Positions 34,744-43,639 of a stretch of 64,000 nucleotides of DNA are shown here, in pieces; positions within the stretch are counted from its first letter, which is position 1, and each line of letters opens with the position of its first letter. This DNA comes from Vampirovibrio chlorellavorus (GTDB lineage Bacteria; Cyanobacteriota; Vampirovibrionia; Vampirovibrionales; Vampirovibrionaceae): assembly GCF_003149375.1 (NCBI RefSeq), contig NZ_QFWH01000004.1, positions 1 to 64,000 of the forward strand, read 5' to 3'. A model generated the notes under the pieces. That model saw only the letters and a list, made by a program, of their open reading frames with translations. It made no database searches and had not been told where the DNA came from. The position numbers were made by a program, and so were the translations under genes.

Positions 34744-35733
34744 ATGTCCGACAAGATCCTTCCCCTGGAGTTTGAAAAGCCCATAATGGCAATGGAAGAA
34801 AAGATTGAGGAACTGATGCGGTTAAGCCAGGACAGTAAGATCGACTTCTCTGAAGAGATTGATAAACTTCGCGCACAGGCCGATGAGGTCAAAAGTAAGC
34901 TGTATCAAAAGCTGACCCCCGCCCAGAAGCTGCAAATCGCCCGTCATCCCCAGCGGCCCAACTTGCTGGAGACGGTCAAGATGCTTTCTCCCAATATGTG
35001 GATTGAAATGCGGGGCGACCGGGCCGGGACTGATGATCGGGCCATTATTGGTGGCATTATCGAGCTTTCCTCCGGACCAGTGATGGTGGTAGGCACCCAA
35101 AAGGGCCGAGGCATGAAGGAAAACCTGACCCACAATTTTGGCATGGCCAACCCGGAAGGCTATCGCAAAGCCCTGCGTCTGTTCGCTCACGCCGAGAAGT
35201 TCAAGATGCCCGTTCTGACAATCATTGATACCCCTGGTGCTTATCCGGGCATTGATGGGGAGCAGCACGGCATTGGTCAGGCCATTGCCTACAACATTCG
35301 GGAAATGGCTCGCCTGAGAACCCCCATTATTTCTGTGGTCAGCGGAGAGGGTGCCTCTGGGGGCGCGTTGGGGATTGGGGTGGCCAACCGCATTTATATG
35401 CTGGAGCATGCCCTGTACACCGTCATTTCCCCGGAAGGCTGCGCTTCCATTTTGTGGCGCAGCGCCGAGTACGCTTCCAAAGCCGCTGAAGCCCTGAAAA
35501 TTACCGCTCAGGATCTGCTGGCCTTCGATATTGTGGATGGCATTATTCCAGAGCCCCAAGGGGGTGCCCATCAGGAGCCTGCTACTATGGCCCAGCGCAT
35601 TCTGGAAACCGTGGAATCCGCCATTGCCGAGCTGAAGGGCTATGACGCCGAGAAGCTGCTGGTGGATCGCTACGATCGTTTCCGTAAAATCGGGGCTTTC
35701 TGTGAGGCCAAATCCCCGGCCCTGAAGTCCTAA
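34744..35733 (+). CDS. accA: Acetyl-CoA carboxylase carboxyltransferase subunit alpha
   Basis: 329 aa. N-terminal helices (about 1-50), then the conserved region RHPQRPNLLE, MRGDRAGTDDRAIIGG (about 92-107), NFGMANPEGYRKALR (about 131-145), TIIDTPGAYPGIDGEQHGIG (about 160-179) and GEGASGGALGIGVANR (about 201-216). Complete. It forms the carboxyltransferase with AccD. AAGGAAA precedes the ATG. The adjacent D-A order (as one operon) is common in several phyla, unlike the scattered genes of E. coli. Confidence 0.96.
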   Translation: MSDKILPLEFEKPIMAMEEKIEELMRLSQDSKIDFSEEIDKLRAQADEVKSKLYQKLTPAQKLQIARHPQRPNLLETVKMLSPNMWIEMRGDRAGTDDRAIIGGIIELSSGPVMVVGTQKGRGMKENLTHNFGMANPEGYRKALRLFAHAEKFKMPVLTIIDTPGAYPGIDGEQHGIGQAIAYNIREMARLRTPIISVVSGEGASGGALGIGVANRIYMLEHALYTVISPEGCASILWRSAEYASKAAEALKITAQDLLAFDIVDGIIPEPQGGAHQEPATMAQRILETVESAIAELKGYDAEKLLVDRYDRFRKIGAFCEAKSPALKS

Positions 35734-35975
35734 AGCACGCTCCAATACAGGGCGCGCTGAGGACTTATTCTATTGGCGTTCTTCGTGCTGTTTGAGGCTA
35801 CATTGCGCTGCCTTACTTAAAATTATTAACTTTTGTTACGGTTTGGGCGTTTTATTTTCTCTGACTAGCATCACTTTCCATTGACTTCGTTCATATAGAC
35901 AACCCGAATGCAATGAAAGCCACCGACCGGCTGGGACCGACCGCCGGAAGGAGATGATGAGGAAGTTGATTCTTT

Positions 35976-36251
35976 ATGTCCACCGTTTACGACACCATGA
36001 ACACGCAGTTTGATGTGTTGGCTATGCCGGATTATGAGGCGGTGAGTCGACGATTTTTACAAGGGTTTCAGCCGTTTGTGACCGCGAAAAAATATCAGGC
36101 CGTGCGGGCGGTATTGCGGGAAGATGTGCGCCACGAGACTCTGGTGAAAAATCCTGACTTTATTGACGCCATTGTGAAGCAGATGGATGATGAAGCGGTT
36201 CTGGAGAAACGCTATATTTTTCTGTCGGTGAAGCCTCAGTCTGCGGTTTAA
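35976..36251 (+). CDS. Small protein of unknown function, 91 aa
   Basis: Not recognised. Predicted mainly helical, mixed charge, no membrane segment: MSTVYDTMNTQFDVLAMPDY, then SRRFLQGFQPFVTAKKYQ and HETLVKNPDFIDAIVKQ. A GAGGAAG lies 12-18 bases before the ATG, a little far. It is a single gene between accA (242-bp gap) and a strong downstream terminator at 36420. Frame length, start region and charge pattern support coding; function is unknown. Confidence 0.55.
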   Translation: MSTVYDTMNTQFDVLAMPDYEAVSRRFLQGFQPFVTAKKYQAVRAVLREDVRHETLVKNPDFIDAIVKQMDDEAVLEKRYIFLSVKPQSAV

Positions 36252-36566
36252 TTTTTTTCAGCCAACTATCAACGTAGAATGATCCATCCTTCGTGTTTTA
36301 GTGAACTTTTGTTTTTGAAAAGGGTTTCAACCAAACATTTTAATCACGCATAAACGATGTACGCCTTGCTTTTCTCCGAAAGCGCGCTGTGGTCAGTCTT
36401 TCGTAATGAAATCAACCAGACCGGGTTGCCAAATTTGGGCAGCCCGGTTTTTTAATGATGTAAAAAATTGTGAATTTTGCATATCTCCAGGATGTGATCG
36501 GACTGAAGTTTAAGACGAGTCTGCCGAGGGTACTGTACAGATGGTGTTAATTGTACGGTGCGACCG
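36252..36566. other. Intergenic region with a palindrome and terminator, possible small RNA
   Basis: 315 bp. It contains TTGAAA-AGGG-TTTCAA (a perfect 6-bp inverted repeat near 36313-36328) and the strong terminator at 36420-36453. The terminator is 169 bases after the 91-aa gene, leaving room for a long 3' UTR or a short separate RNA. No convincing -10/-35 pair was found for the latter. Confidence 0.35.
36420..36453 (+). terminator. Strong intrinsic terminator
   Basis: ACCGGG and CCCGGT arms with inner GCC/GGC pairing, followed by six T. Ends the transcript of the 91-aa gene or a small RNA. Confidence 0.85.
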
Positions 36567-37877
36567 ATGAGCAGTCTTCCGCCTCTCATTTTTTATCCCC
36601 TGTACCCGGGAGGTCCCCAGGTCAGGGCTACCAACGCCTGGCTGAATGCCAACAGTTCTTTTCGCACCCAGGCCAACCAGTTTGTACCGGCTTACGGGGT
36701 CAATTTACCCACCGATTTAAGGGCTGATGAGGCTGATACTTACTATACGCTGAGCGGTAACCGAACCATTTCTCGCCGTCCGGTCAGTCAGGCCAGTCCA
36801 TTGAGTGCGCCCCTCGGGTTTGACGCCACCGTGGTGGGCGGCTTAAAACGGGCTGCCGTTCCGGCGGTGGCCCCGGTAATTCCCAATGTGTTCAAGGCCG
36901 CTGAGCGGTTGCTGGCGGTCAGTGAGTTAAACATGACGGAATTGCTTGCCTTACCGGAGTTTCGCCTGCCCAATATTGGGCTGGGTTTAAAGGTGACCAC
37001 CGATGGGCAAGGCGGTGTGGATACCGTGGGCATTTCTCCCGGTGTGTATGGCAGCCGTCTTCCGCTGGATGCCACCAATCCGGATTTCGGCGGGCTGAAT
37101 CGGGCGGAAATTACCACGGGCGCTACTTTCAAGGTGACCGATCTTTCCATTGACCCCGGCCCGGCCATGGCGAGCCCCATGAATGCCAGTAAGCCCAGCC
37201 CGGCACCGAACTTGCCCATCGGGGCTGAGGCCTTGAATGTCAATCCCCGGGAGCGCACTGCCGGTATTTTCAAGCTGCAAGAACAGGCCTTACAGGCCTT
37301 ACAGTCCCTTGACCCGGAGGCCGCCAACCTGAACGCCCTGTTGCAGCGTTTGGAGCAGCTGGACCAATTGGCCTCCGTGGACCCTTTGCCGAAGCAAACG
37401 GAACAAGCTCTGGGTAGCGCCACGGAAGGTCAGCAACTGGCCGCCAACCGGGCCGGCTTGGGGGTGAAGCCCAGTCAGGACTTTCAATCAACCGTGGCGG
37501 GACTGATTAACGCTAATAAACAGTCGGAAAGCTATGCCAGCGCTTTTGCCCCCCGTATGGATCAGGTTATGAACGGAAAAATAGCGGGTTCCCCCTGGAT
37601 GGGCGGGCAATCGGCCAATGCCGGAAGCGGTGGTCTGGGCAATGCCGGTGGTTTTGAAATGGGCGCTGCCGTGGCAGATGCCATGAGCCGCAAGGGCAAG
37701 GGCGGCAGTTACGTTCCGTTTCAGCGCTCTAGTGGCGGAGAATCGGGCTTTGCCAACGCTAACCCCTTCATGGGCTCCGGCGGAGGTCTTGGAGCGGGCT
37801 CGGGCTTTAGCGCCTTTGGGGGACAAGCCGATCCCAACGCCTATCGTCCCCGCAAGCCCTTGGCTTTTACGGCCTAG
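36567..37877 (+). CDS. Unknown protein, 436 aa, Gly-rich C-terminus
   Basis: Not recognised. ATG 36567 is preferred to a GTG at 36558; no ribosome site is evident for either. The N-terminus (MSSLPPLIFYPLYPGGPQV) is aromatic and Pro-rich, the middle (about 100-320) is Ala/Leu-rich with a helical stretch (LQEQALQALQSLDPEAANL near 236-254), and the last 90 residues are Gly/Ser/Asn-rich (for example GGLGNAGGFEMG, SGGGLGAGSGFSAFGG). No signal peptide or membrane segment is clear. Composition suggests a secreted, structural or surface-associated protein, or a cytoplasmic scaffold. No function is proposed. It is convergent with queE 20 bases away. Confidence 0.6.
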   Translation: MSSLPPLIFYPLYPGGPQVRATNAWLNANSSFRTQANQFVPAYGVNLPTDLRADEADTYYTLSGNRTISRRPVSQASPLSAPLGFDATVVGGLKRAAVPAVAPVIPNVFKAAERLLAVSELNMTELLALPEFRLPNIGLGLKVTTDGQGGVDTVGISPGVYGSRLPLDATNPDFGGLNRAEITTGATFKVTDLSIDPGPAMASPMNASKPSPAPNLPIGAEALNVNPRERTAGIFKLQEQALQALQSLDPEAANLNALLQRLEQLDQLASVDPLPKQTEQALGSATEGQQLAANRAGLGVKPSQDFQSTVAGLINANKQSESYASAFAPRMDQVMNGKIAGSPWMGGQSANAGSGGLGNAGGFEMGAAVADAMSRKGKGGSYVPFQRSSGGESGFANANPFMGSGGGLGAGSGFSAFGGQADPNAYRPRKPLAFTA

Positions 37878-37897
37878 AGAGCGTTAGCATCCACACG

Positions 37898-38689
37898 CTA
37901 CAGGACGTTCAGCATTTTATGGGTTTGAGGAATGACCCGCACGTCATCGAAGTACTGGGTCAGGTAGTTTTCGGCGGCAAACACCTGACTGGGCAGGATG
38001 GACACGGTGCGGTCGGTCAGGCTGGTTTCCGGTTGCAGAATAATGGGGGTTTGCCGGTTGGTGACAATTCCCCGAACCTCGGCCAGCTCTGCTAAGGTGG
38101 TGTGCTGGTTGAAGACCAGCTTGATGAAGCATTCCGCGGCTGGGTTGCCTTGGGCTTGGGCGTAAAACTGGGCATGATTGTCAAATTGGGGGGCTTCCCC
38201 GGTGGCCGAGGGCAGCTTGATGTCCATGGCGATGATGTCCGTCCAGGGCAGCACGCTCTCCAGAAAATCGGCCTGGGTGCCGCTGGTTTCCAGGTAGGTT
38301 TTGCAGCGTTTCTGGATTTCAGGGAACACCCGTTGCAAAAACTGGTGATAGAGCAGGGGCTCCCCGCCGGTAAAGCTGACGCTGTGGTGCTTCGCGGTTA
38401 TCAGCAAAGACTGGATAATTTCCACCAGCGTTTCTGGGGGCAAAGGGTTGTTATGATATTCAATGTTGCCGCTGCCCGGCGGGGTTTCCACATGGCATTG
38501 TCCGGTGGGTGAGGTCATGGGGGTGTCGCAGTAGGCGCATTTTAAGTGGCAATGGGCAAACCGCACGAACACCTGCCGCTTGCCCACGTAAACGCCTTCG
38601 CCCTGAATGGAGGAAAAAACTTCCTGCACTGGGGCGGTTTTCAGGCTTTCCGGGGTGAGTATGGGATCGGTTGGGGAGTGAAGGGCCAT
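37898..38689 (-). CDS. queE: 7-carboxy-7-deazaguanine synthase
   Basis: 263 aa from the ATG at 38689; a longer in-frame start is possible but adds a basic run with no match to the family. Radical SAM enzyme that contracts carboxytetrahydropterin to the 7-deazaguanine base of queuosine. Seen: FSSIQGEGVYVGKRQVFVRF (about 24-43), the iron-sulfur motif CHLKCAYC (about 46-53; CX3CX2C), and SFTGGEPLL (about 97-105). The later queuosine step enzyme Tgt is encoded at 60.2 kb. Genes queC/queD/queF are not in the window. Confidence 0.93.
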   Translation of the reverse strand: MALHSPTDPILTPESLKTAPVQEVFSSIQGEGVYVGKRQVFVRFAHCHLKCAYCDTPMTSPTGQCHVETPPGSGNIEYHNNPLPPETLVEIIQSLLITAKHHSVSFTGGEPLLYHQFLQRVFPEIQKRCKTYLETSGTQADFLESVLPWTDIIAMDIKLPSATGEAPQFDNHAQFYAQAQGNPAAECFIKLVFNQHTTLAELAEVRGIVTNRQTPIILQPETSLTDRTVSILPSQVFAAENYLTQYFDDVRVIPQTHKMLNVL

Positions 38690-38848
38690 GGCGATTATTC
38701 TGGATTGCGACAGTGTTCGTAGATATTGTAATACGGTCGCCCTGATTCTGGGAGATCGGAAACGCAAATGAACATTTCAGGGCGGTCGATTGGCTGCCGG
38801 ATGAATTGCGCTTTCCGCTGAAACAAGTCGTCAGGAAACGCGTCAGTC

Positions 38849-38857
38849 TGGTATAGT
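38849..38857 (+). promoter_or_regulatory. Extended -10 promoter for the GHL10 gene
   Basis: TGGTATAGT: TGn plus TATAGT. Predicted start near 38864, about 35 bases before the gene. Confidence 0.5.
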
Positions 38858-38897
38858 CAAAGTATGGATAGACTTTAGTGGTTTAAAGGAGACTGTG

Positions 38898-41243
38898 GTG
38901 CAGCGCTGGAAAAAAATGCAGGTCTTTGCCTTGGCGTCCGTGGGAATTCTGGGTAGTTTATGGCTGACGTCCGCCTGGGCCCAGCGTGCTTTGCAAGTGA
39001 TTGGCCCGGATGGGCAGCCGCAGGATATTACGGCCCGGAACGCCGCCAGAGAAGCGGACTCCCTGATTCTCTACGATCCGGCCTTTGGCCCTTCCACCCG
39101 CACCAATGGCTTTGGGGTGGAAGTGATTGCCAAGCCCCTGTCCGTCAATCGGGTTCAGGGACAAGAGGTCAAAACCTATCAGGTGTCCGATGTGATTAGC
39201 GTGTGGGATTGCCAGTCCAACCCCTCGCTCAGTTGCGGCAATGCCGCCATTCCTCAAAACGGGGTGGTGCTATCGGCCATTGGTAGCAAGCGGGACTGGC
39301 TGAAAAATCTGAAACCCGGTGATCTGCTCAAGATTGAAGAGGCCTGGTTCCAGCAGCGGCAAACCCGGCTGGATGTGGTCAACCCGTCGGCCTCTAACAA
39401 CCCCAATGGCTCAGGTTTTCCGGGCTTTCGGGCCTCTAACCAGATTGTGCTGTACGATGCCCGCTATCCCAAGCCCAACACTGGCACCAACGAATTTGGC
39501 TTTGAGGTGACCGTGCGCAACGGGATCGTGGTGGCTCAGGAAGGCTCTGATTCAACCATTCCGGCGGACGGCTATGTCCTGAGCGGTCATGGCAAAGGGC
39601 GTAGCTGGTTAATCGCCAACGCCCCGCTGGGTGCCCACGTGGAAGTAGACCCGGTCGCCGGCACTGTGAGAGCCTACACCGACTTCAACACCTACGTGTA
39701 CCAGTTTGATCAGGAGTGGGCCAAGAGTCCTTGCGCCGATCAGGCCTGGAGCGCTACCGGGAAACTGGACGCCGCCTGCAAGGCCATTCGAGATCAAAAA
39801 GAGGAGGCCCTGCGCCTGAATGCGGAAGGCAAAACCGAGCAGGCCGCCCAGAATATCGCTCAGGCTCTGGAAAGCACCCACCGACGCTTGTGGGCCAGCT
39901 ACAAGGCCTTTCCCGCCGATACCATCCGGGGGGCCTGGCATCGTCCCATTGAAAAGACCCCGGCTGCCATTGGTGAAACGCTGGACCGTCTGAAAGCCGC
40001 CGGGATCAATGCCGTCTTTCTGGAAACCTTTTTCCACGGCTACACCATTTTTCCCTCCCAAACCTATCAGGCTTATGGGCTTCCCGCTGAAAACCCCAAG
40101 TTTCAGGGGGTGGATTTGCTGCAGAACTGGGTGCAGCAGGCCCATCAGCGCAACATGAAAGTACATGTATGGTTCCAGACCTTTTACGGGGGAACCAACG
40201 CCTACCTGCCACCGGGGCCCATCCTCAGCCGTTATCCTTCATGGGCCAACGTGCAGTTCGCGGCGCTCAGTCCGCAGAAACTCCCCGGAACCACCCCGGT
40301 GGTGGGGCAACCTGCGGTGAACGGGGTGAGTCGGGTTTACAGCGCCCCCGCTGGTTCCAGCGCTTCACCTGTCCCCGCTTCAGCGGTTACACCCACCCCC
40401 ACCGTGATTTTGAAAACCCCGGAAAAGCCGGTGGCTTCCAATCTGGAGCTGGGCGCTTATTTCCTGGATCCGGCCAACCCGGAGGTGCAAGGGTTTTTGC
40501 TGAAACTGGTGGATGAAATCGTCACGCGTTACGATGTGGACGGTTTCCAGCTGGATTATATCCGCTATCCGGCCAGCTTCCCCTCGGACCGCTTCAGCTA
40601 CCGCAAGACCACCTGGGGTTACTCGGAAGTGGCCCGGAAGGCCTTCAAGGCCCAGTATGGCATTGATCCAGCAGAGATTGACCCTAAAAATCCTGAGTTT
40701 GAGAATTTGTGGAAGGCCTGGAATGCCTATAAAGTCGCTCAGGTCAACCAGTTTGTGCAAAAAGCCACTGAGTTGGTTCACCAGAAGAAGCCTGCCGTGA
40801 AGATTTCAGCGGCGGTATTCCCCGACGCGGACAGCGCTTTGGCGGTGAAGCATCAGGATTGGGCCGCCTGGGCCCAGAACGGCTGGATTGACTTTTTTGC
40901 TCCCATGACCCTGACTAGTGCCACCAAGGTGGTGGAACGGGATACCCGCACCATGATTGGCCGCACGGCAGGCAAAGTGCCCGTGTACTCCGGGATTTTT
41001 GGACCGTTTAACAACAACGCCGCCGAGCTGGTGCTGAGCCAGATTGACACGGCCAAGCAGGCGGGTGCCAGTGGTTATGTGCTGTTTGATACGGCTCATT
41101 TAACCAGTCGCATGCTGGAGGCGTTGACGGCGGTGCAGGTGCCCCAGCAAACCGTGGTGCCCACCACGCCGACGGTTACTCCCGTTACGGAAGAAGTTCC
41201 TGCCAAGCCCAAAAAGCGGCGCTTTTTATGGTGGCGGAAATAG
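38898..41243 (+). CDS. Secreted GHL10-type glycoside hydrolase family protein
   Basis: 781 aa from the GTG at 38898, 6 bases after AAGGAG (a GTG at 38895 is also possible). Signal peptide about 1-30 (cut near AWA). Two copies of a small domain follow (about 50-155 and 180-270), each with an LYDP/LYDA start, TNxFGxEV, IPxxGxVLSxxGxxRxWL. A helical linker leads to the GHL10 (glycosyl hydrolase-like, PF02638-type) barrel from about 347 (GAWHRPIEKTP) with FLETFFHGY, KVHVWFQTFY, and the acid-residue stretch DGFQLDYIRYP near 547. A Pro/Thr-rich insert sits inside at about 475-515. The tail is Lys/Arg-rich. It probably acts on a polysaccharide in the envelope; substrate unknown. Confidence 0.82.
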   Translation: MQRWKKMQVFALASVGILGSLWLTSAWAQRALQVIGPDGQPQDITARNAAREADSLILYDPAFGPSTRTNGFGVEVIAKPLSVNRVQGQEVKTYQVSDVISVWDCQSNPSLSCGNAAIPQNGVVLSAIGSKRDWLKNLKPGDLLKIEEAWFQQRQTRLDVVNPSASNNPNGSGFPGFRASNQIVLYDARYPKPNTGTNEFGFEVTVRNGIVVAQEGSDSTIPADGYVLSGHGKGRSWLIANAPLGAHVEVDPVAGTVRAYTDFNTYVYQFDQEWAKSPCADQAWSATGKLDAACKAIRDQKEEALRLNAEGKTEQAAQNIAQALESTHRRLWASYKAFPADTIRGAWHRPIEKTPAAIGETLDRLKAAGINAVFLETFFHGYTIFPSQTYQAYGLPAENPKFQGVDLLQNWVQQAHQRNMKVHVWFQTFYGGTNAYLPPGPILSRYPSWANVQFAALSPQKLPGTTPVVGQPAVNGVSRVYSAPAGSSASPVPASAVTPTPTVILKTPEKPVASNLELGAYFLDPANPEVQGFLLKLVDEIVTRYDVDGFQLDYIRYPASFPSDRFSYRKTTWGYSEVARKAFKAQYGIDPAEIDPKNPEFENLWKAWNAYKVAQVNQFVQKATELVHQKKPAVKISAAVFPDADSALAVKHQDWAAWAQNGWIDFFAPMTLTSATKVVERDTRTMIGRTAGKVPVYSGIFGPFNNNAAELVLSQIDTAKQAGASGYVLFDTAHLTSRMLEALTAVQVPQQTVVPTTPTVTPVTEEVPAKPKKRRFLWWRK

Positions 41244-41360
41244 AGGCTTCTTTTCAGGCGTGACGATGAAGGTGGCTTGCGAGGCAGGTCGCCTTCCGAG
41301 TCTTCAAAATTCCGCACTGACCACGATTTGTTTTTTAATACTATACAAACGTGGATGGAG

Positions 41361-41377
41361 TTGCGTATAATACGCAA
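41361..41377. promoter_or_regulatory. Perfect 17-bp palindrome over a -10 box
   Basis: TTGCGTATAATACGCAA: 8-bp perfect arms around one central base, and it contains TATAAT (41366-41371). A further half-site TTGCGTA lies at 41396-41402. A regulator bound here would block the promoter of the next small gene. Confidence 0.5.
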
Positions 41378-41415
41378 ATGCGTTAGCTCTTGTGTTTGCG
41401 TACTAAATGCTGGTT

Positions 41416-41910
41416 CAAAGGATAGAGAGATTGTGAGTTATCAGCCTTGCCGATGGTATGACCCGTATCCACGGTTGGCCTTTGCCCTGAAATTGCTATA
41501 TCTGGCCCCCGGCGCCATGCGCTTGACCGTGGCCCGTCAGATTCAGCGGTTTTTGGTAGAGCAGTGGGACACCCCTCAGGTGCGCAAGGTGTTGCAGGAG
41601 ATTCGGGTAAAGGCCAACGGCAATCGTTGGTACGATCAGGATCAGGAAACGGCTCAAACCGTGGAGCTGCTCAAAAACAGCCCGGACTTTTTAAAAAGCC
41701 GAGTGGCGGAAAACATGCTGCAGCTCTTAATGGTGGAGTCGGCCTGATAGGCGGTACTCTTTGGCAAGTGGGATGCTGGGATGAGTGCTTAAGAGGCTAG
41801 GCCCCAAGTGCTATGAATGTAAAATTTTCTTCAAGCATGCCTGTTTTCGCATGACATTTTCCAGTCTGCGATCATAGAATAATCCAAACTCTAACTCTCT
41901 ATCCTTTGTG
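41416..41910. repeat. 14-bp inverted repeat around the 104-aa gene
   Basis: CAAAGGATAGAGAG at 41416-41429 and its exact reverse complement at 41897-41910. The left copy overlaps the ribosome-binding region of the gene at 41433. The pair spans about 495 bp. Confidence 0.6.
41433..41747 (+). CDS. Unknown protein, 104 aa, with own operator-like promoter
   Basis: Not recognised. GTG at 41433 is chosen: AAAGGA lies about 10 bases upstream, whereas the longer in-frame ORF would run through the promoter. MSYQPCRWYDPYPRLAFALK, then a helix with LYLAPGAMRLTVARQIQRFL (about 21-40) and a C-terminal helix (about 82-100). Three Trp/Tyr-rich turns (CRWYDPYP, EQWDTP, NRWYDQDQE). The hydrophobic/amphipathic first half could touch a membrane. 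It is preceded by a palindrome over the -10 box and flanked by a 14-bp inverted repeat, so it looks independently controlled. Not a known toxin, antitoxin or regulator by eye. Confidence 0.6.
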   Translation: MSYQPCRWYDPYPRLAFALKLLYLAPGAMRLTVARQIQRFLVEQWDTPQVRKVLQEIRVKANGNRWYDQDQETAQTVELLKNSPDFLKSRVAENMLQLLMVESA

Positions 41911-42014
41911 CCTTTGCATGTTTCGACTTGCACAGGCTTTTTTTTCGCCGTAAAACAGCCCTGAAAACGAGGTCAAAGCAGAACCCGCCATCACCTTTTT
42001 CGGTGCTTTTTGGC
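41748..42014. other. Intergenic region after the 104-aa gene
   Basis: 267 bp. Contains the right copy of the 14-bp inverted repeat (41897-41910) and, near 41990-42008, CACC/GGTG arms followed by CTTTTTGG, a weak terminator-like hairpin. No supportable gene. Confidence 0.35.
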
Positions 42015-43544
42015 CTAGTGCTTGGGTTTCAGGGTGGGGAAGGCAATCACATCCCGAATATTGGGCGAATTGGTCAGGATCATAATCAGGCGATCAATGC
42101 CAATGCCCAAGCCGCCACAGGGTGGCATCCCGTATTCCAGGGCCGTAATGTAGTCTTCATCCATCTGGTGGGCTTCATCGTTGCCGGAATCTCGTTGGGC
42201 CATCTGGCTTTCAAACCGCTGGCGCTGATCCAGTGGATCACTGAGTTCTGAAAAGGCGTTGGCGATCTCCCAGCCATACACACGGGTTTCAAAGCGCTCC
42301 ACCAGCCGTGGGTTATCCCGGTGTTCCTTGGCCAGGGGAGAGATTTCACGGGGGTAATCAGTAATGTGGATGGGCTGAATCAGTTTATGCTCAACCTTAT
42401 CTTCAAATACCTTTTCCAGTGCGTAGCCCCAGGTGTCGTATTCTTCCACGAATACCCCTAGCCCTTTGGCGGCGGTGCGAGCGGCCTCATCGGTATCGAT
42501 GGCAGCGAAGTCCACGCCGGTTTCTTCTTTCACGCAGTCAATCATGGACTTGCGGGGCCACGGGCCAGAGAGATCAATTTCTGTGCCCTGAAATTCGATT
42601 TTGGTGGTGCCCAGCACGTTTTGGGCCACGGTGGTCACAATTTCCTCGGTCAGATCCATCATGTCGTTGTAGTCGGCGTAGGCTTGATACAGCTCGATCA
42701 TGGTGAATTCCGGGTTGTGCTTGGGGGAAATCCCTTCGTTGCGGAAGTTCCGGTTCAGCTCAAACACCTTTTCGGAGATGCCACCCACGATCAGCCGCTT
42801 CAGAAATAGTTCCGGGGCGATCCGCAGGTACATGTCAATTTCCAGCGTGTTATGGTGCGTCACAAAGGGACGGGCCGCTGCTCCCCCGGCCAGCGTTTGC
42901 AGCATGGGGGTTTCTACTTCCAAAAAGTCTTTGTCCAACAGCAGTTTACGAATTTCAGCGATGATTTTGCTGCGCTTGACCAGCGTGTCCCGGCTCTCCG
43001 GGTTCATAATGAGATCCAGATAGCGCTGCCGGTAGCGGGTTTCCACATCGGTCAGCCCATGATATTTTTCGGGCAGGGGCAGCAGGGATTTGCCCAGAAT
43101 TTGCAACTGCCGGGTTTTGACACTCAGCTCGCCCCGGGGGGTGCGCCGAATGGTGCCGGTGGCCCCGATGACATCGCCTACATCCACCAGTTTCAGGGCG
43201 TCCATCATCTCGGGCGATAAATTTTCTTTATGGCAAAACACCTGAATTTTGCCGCTGGGGTCTTGCAGGTCAATAAACAGGCCGCTATTGCGCAAGGCCA
43301 TAACCCGACCGGCCACGCAGACCACATCTTCGGTTTCCACGCCATTTTCCAGAGCGGCGTATTTGGCTTGCAGGGTGGCGTTGTCGCTGGTTTTTTCAAA
43401 GTGGTAGGGAAAAGGATTCTGCCCCAGTTTGCGCCAGCTTTCCAGCTTATCAATACGGCCCTGACGGATTTGGGCGGCATGTTCACTGGTGTGCGGGGTG
43501 TTCTCCGTTGGGGTGGTGGATTGGGCGGCTGGCGTTTTGCTCAT
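42015..43544 (-). CDS. lysS: Lysyl-tRNA synthetase (class II)
   Basis: 509 aa from the ATG at 43544; an upstream extension would add 31 unmatched residues and overlap the divergent gene. N-terminal anticodon-binding OB domain (GRVMALRNSGLFIDLQDPSG near 75-94), then class II catalytic motifs: motif 1 around RSKIIAEIRKLL (near 180), motif 2 RNFRNEGISPKHNPEFTMIE (near 264), and motif 3 GIGIDRLIMIL (near 485). Charges tRNA-Lys in the cytoplasm. Divergent from an IlvC-like gene with 95 bases between the starts. No T-box or leader element is visible. Confidence 0.96.
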   Translation of the reverse strand: MSKTPAAQSTTPTENTPHTSEHAAQIRQGRIDKLESWRKLGQNPFPYHFEKTSDNATLQAKYAALENGVETEDVVCVAGRVMALRNSGLFIDLQDPSGKIQVFCHKENLSPEMMDALKLVDVGDVIGATGTIRRTPRGELSVKTRQLQILGKSLLPLPEKYHGLTDVETRYRQRYLDLIMNPESRDTLVKRSKIIAEIRKLLLDKDFLEVETPMLQTLAGGAAARPFVTHHNTLEIDMYLRIAPELFLKRLIVGGISEKVFELNRNFRNEGISPKHNPEFTMIELYQAYADYNDMMDLTEEIVTTVAQNVLGTTKIEFQGTEIDLSGPWPRKSMIDCVKEETGVDFAAIDTDEAARTAAKGLGVFVEEYDTWGYALEKVFEDKVEHKLIQPIHITDYPREISPLAKEHRDNPRLVERFETRVYGWEIANAFSELSDPLDQRQRFESQMAQRDSGNDEAHQMDEDYITALEYGMPPCGGLGIGIDRLIMILTNSPNIRDVIAFPTLKPKH

Positions 43545-43600
43545 GGGGCTTGATCTCTTTGAATCACAATTCGTTTTGAGTTTTTTGATTTTGGAGACTC

Positions 43601-43606
43601 TATAAT
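43601..43606 (+). promoter_or_regulatory. -10 element (TATAAT) for the IlvC-like gene
   Basis: TATAAT at 43601-43606, with a possible TTGAGT (43576-43581) 19 bases upstream. Predicted start about 27 bases before the gene. Confidence 0.45.
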
Positions 43607-43639
43607 AACCGAAAAGGTTTGTCCGTCGTGGGGTCAATT

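Noticed and set aside
34822-35745. 307-aa minus-strand ORF opposite accA
   Set aside because: Shadow; accA is full length with all motifs.
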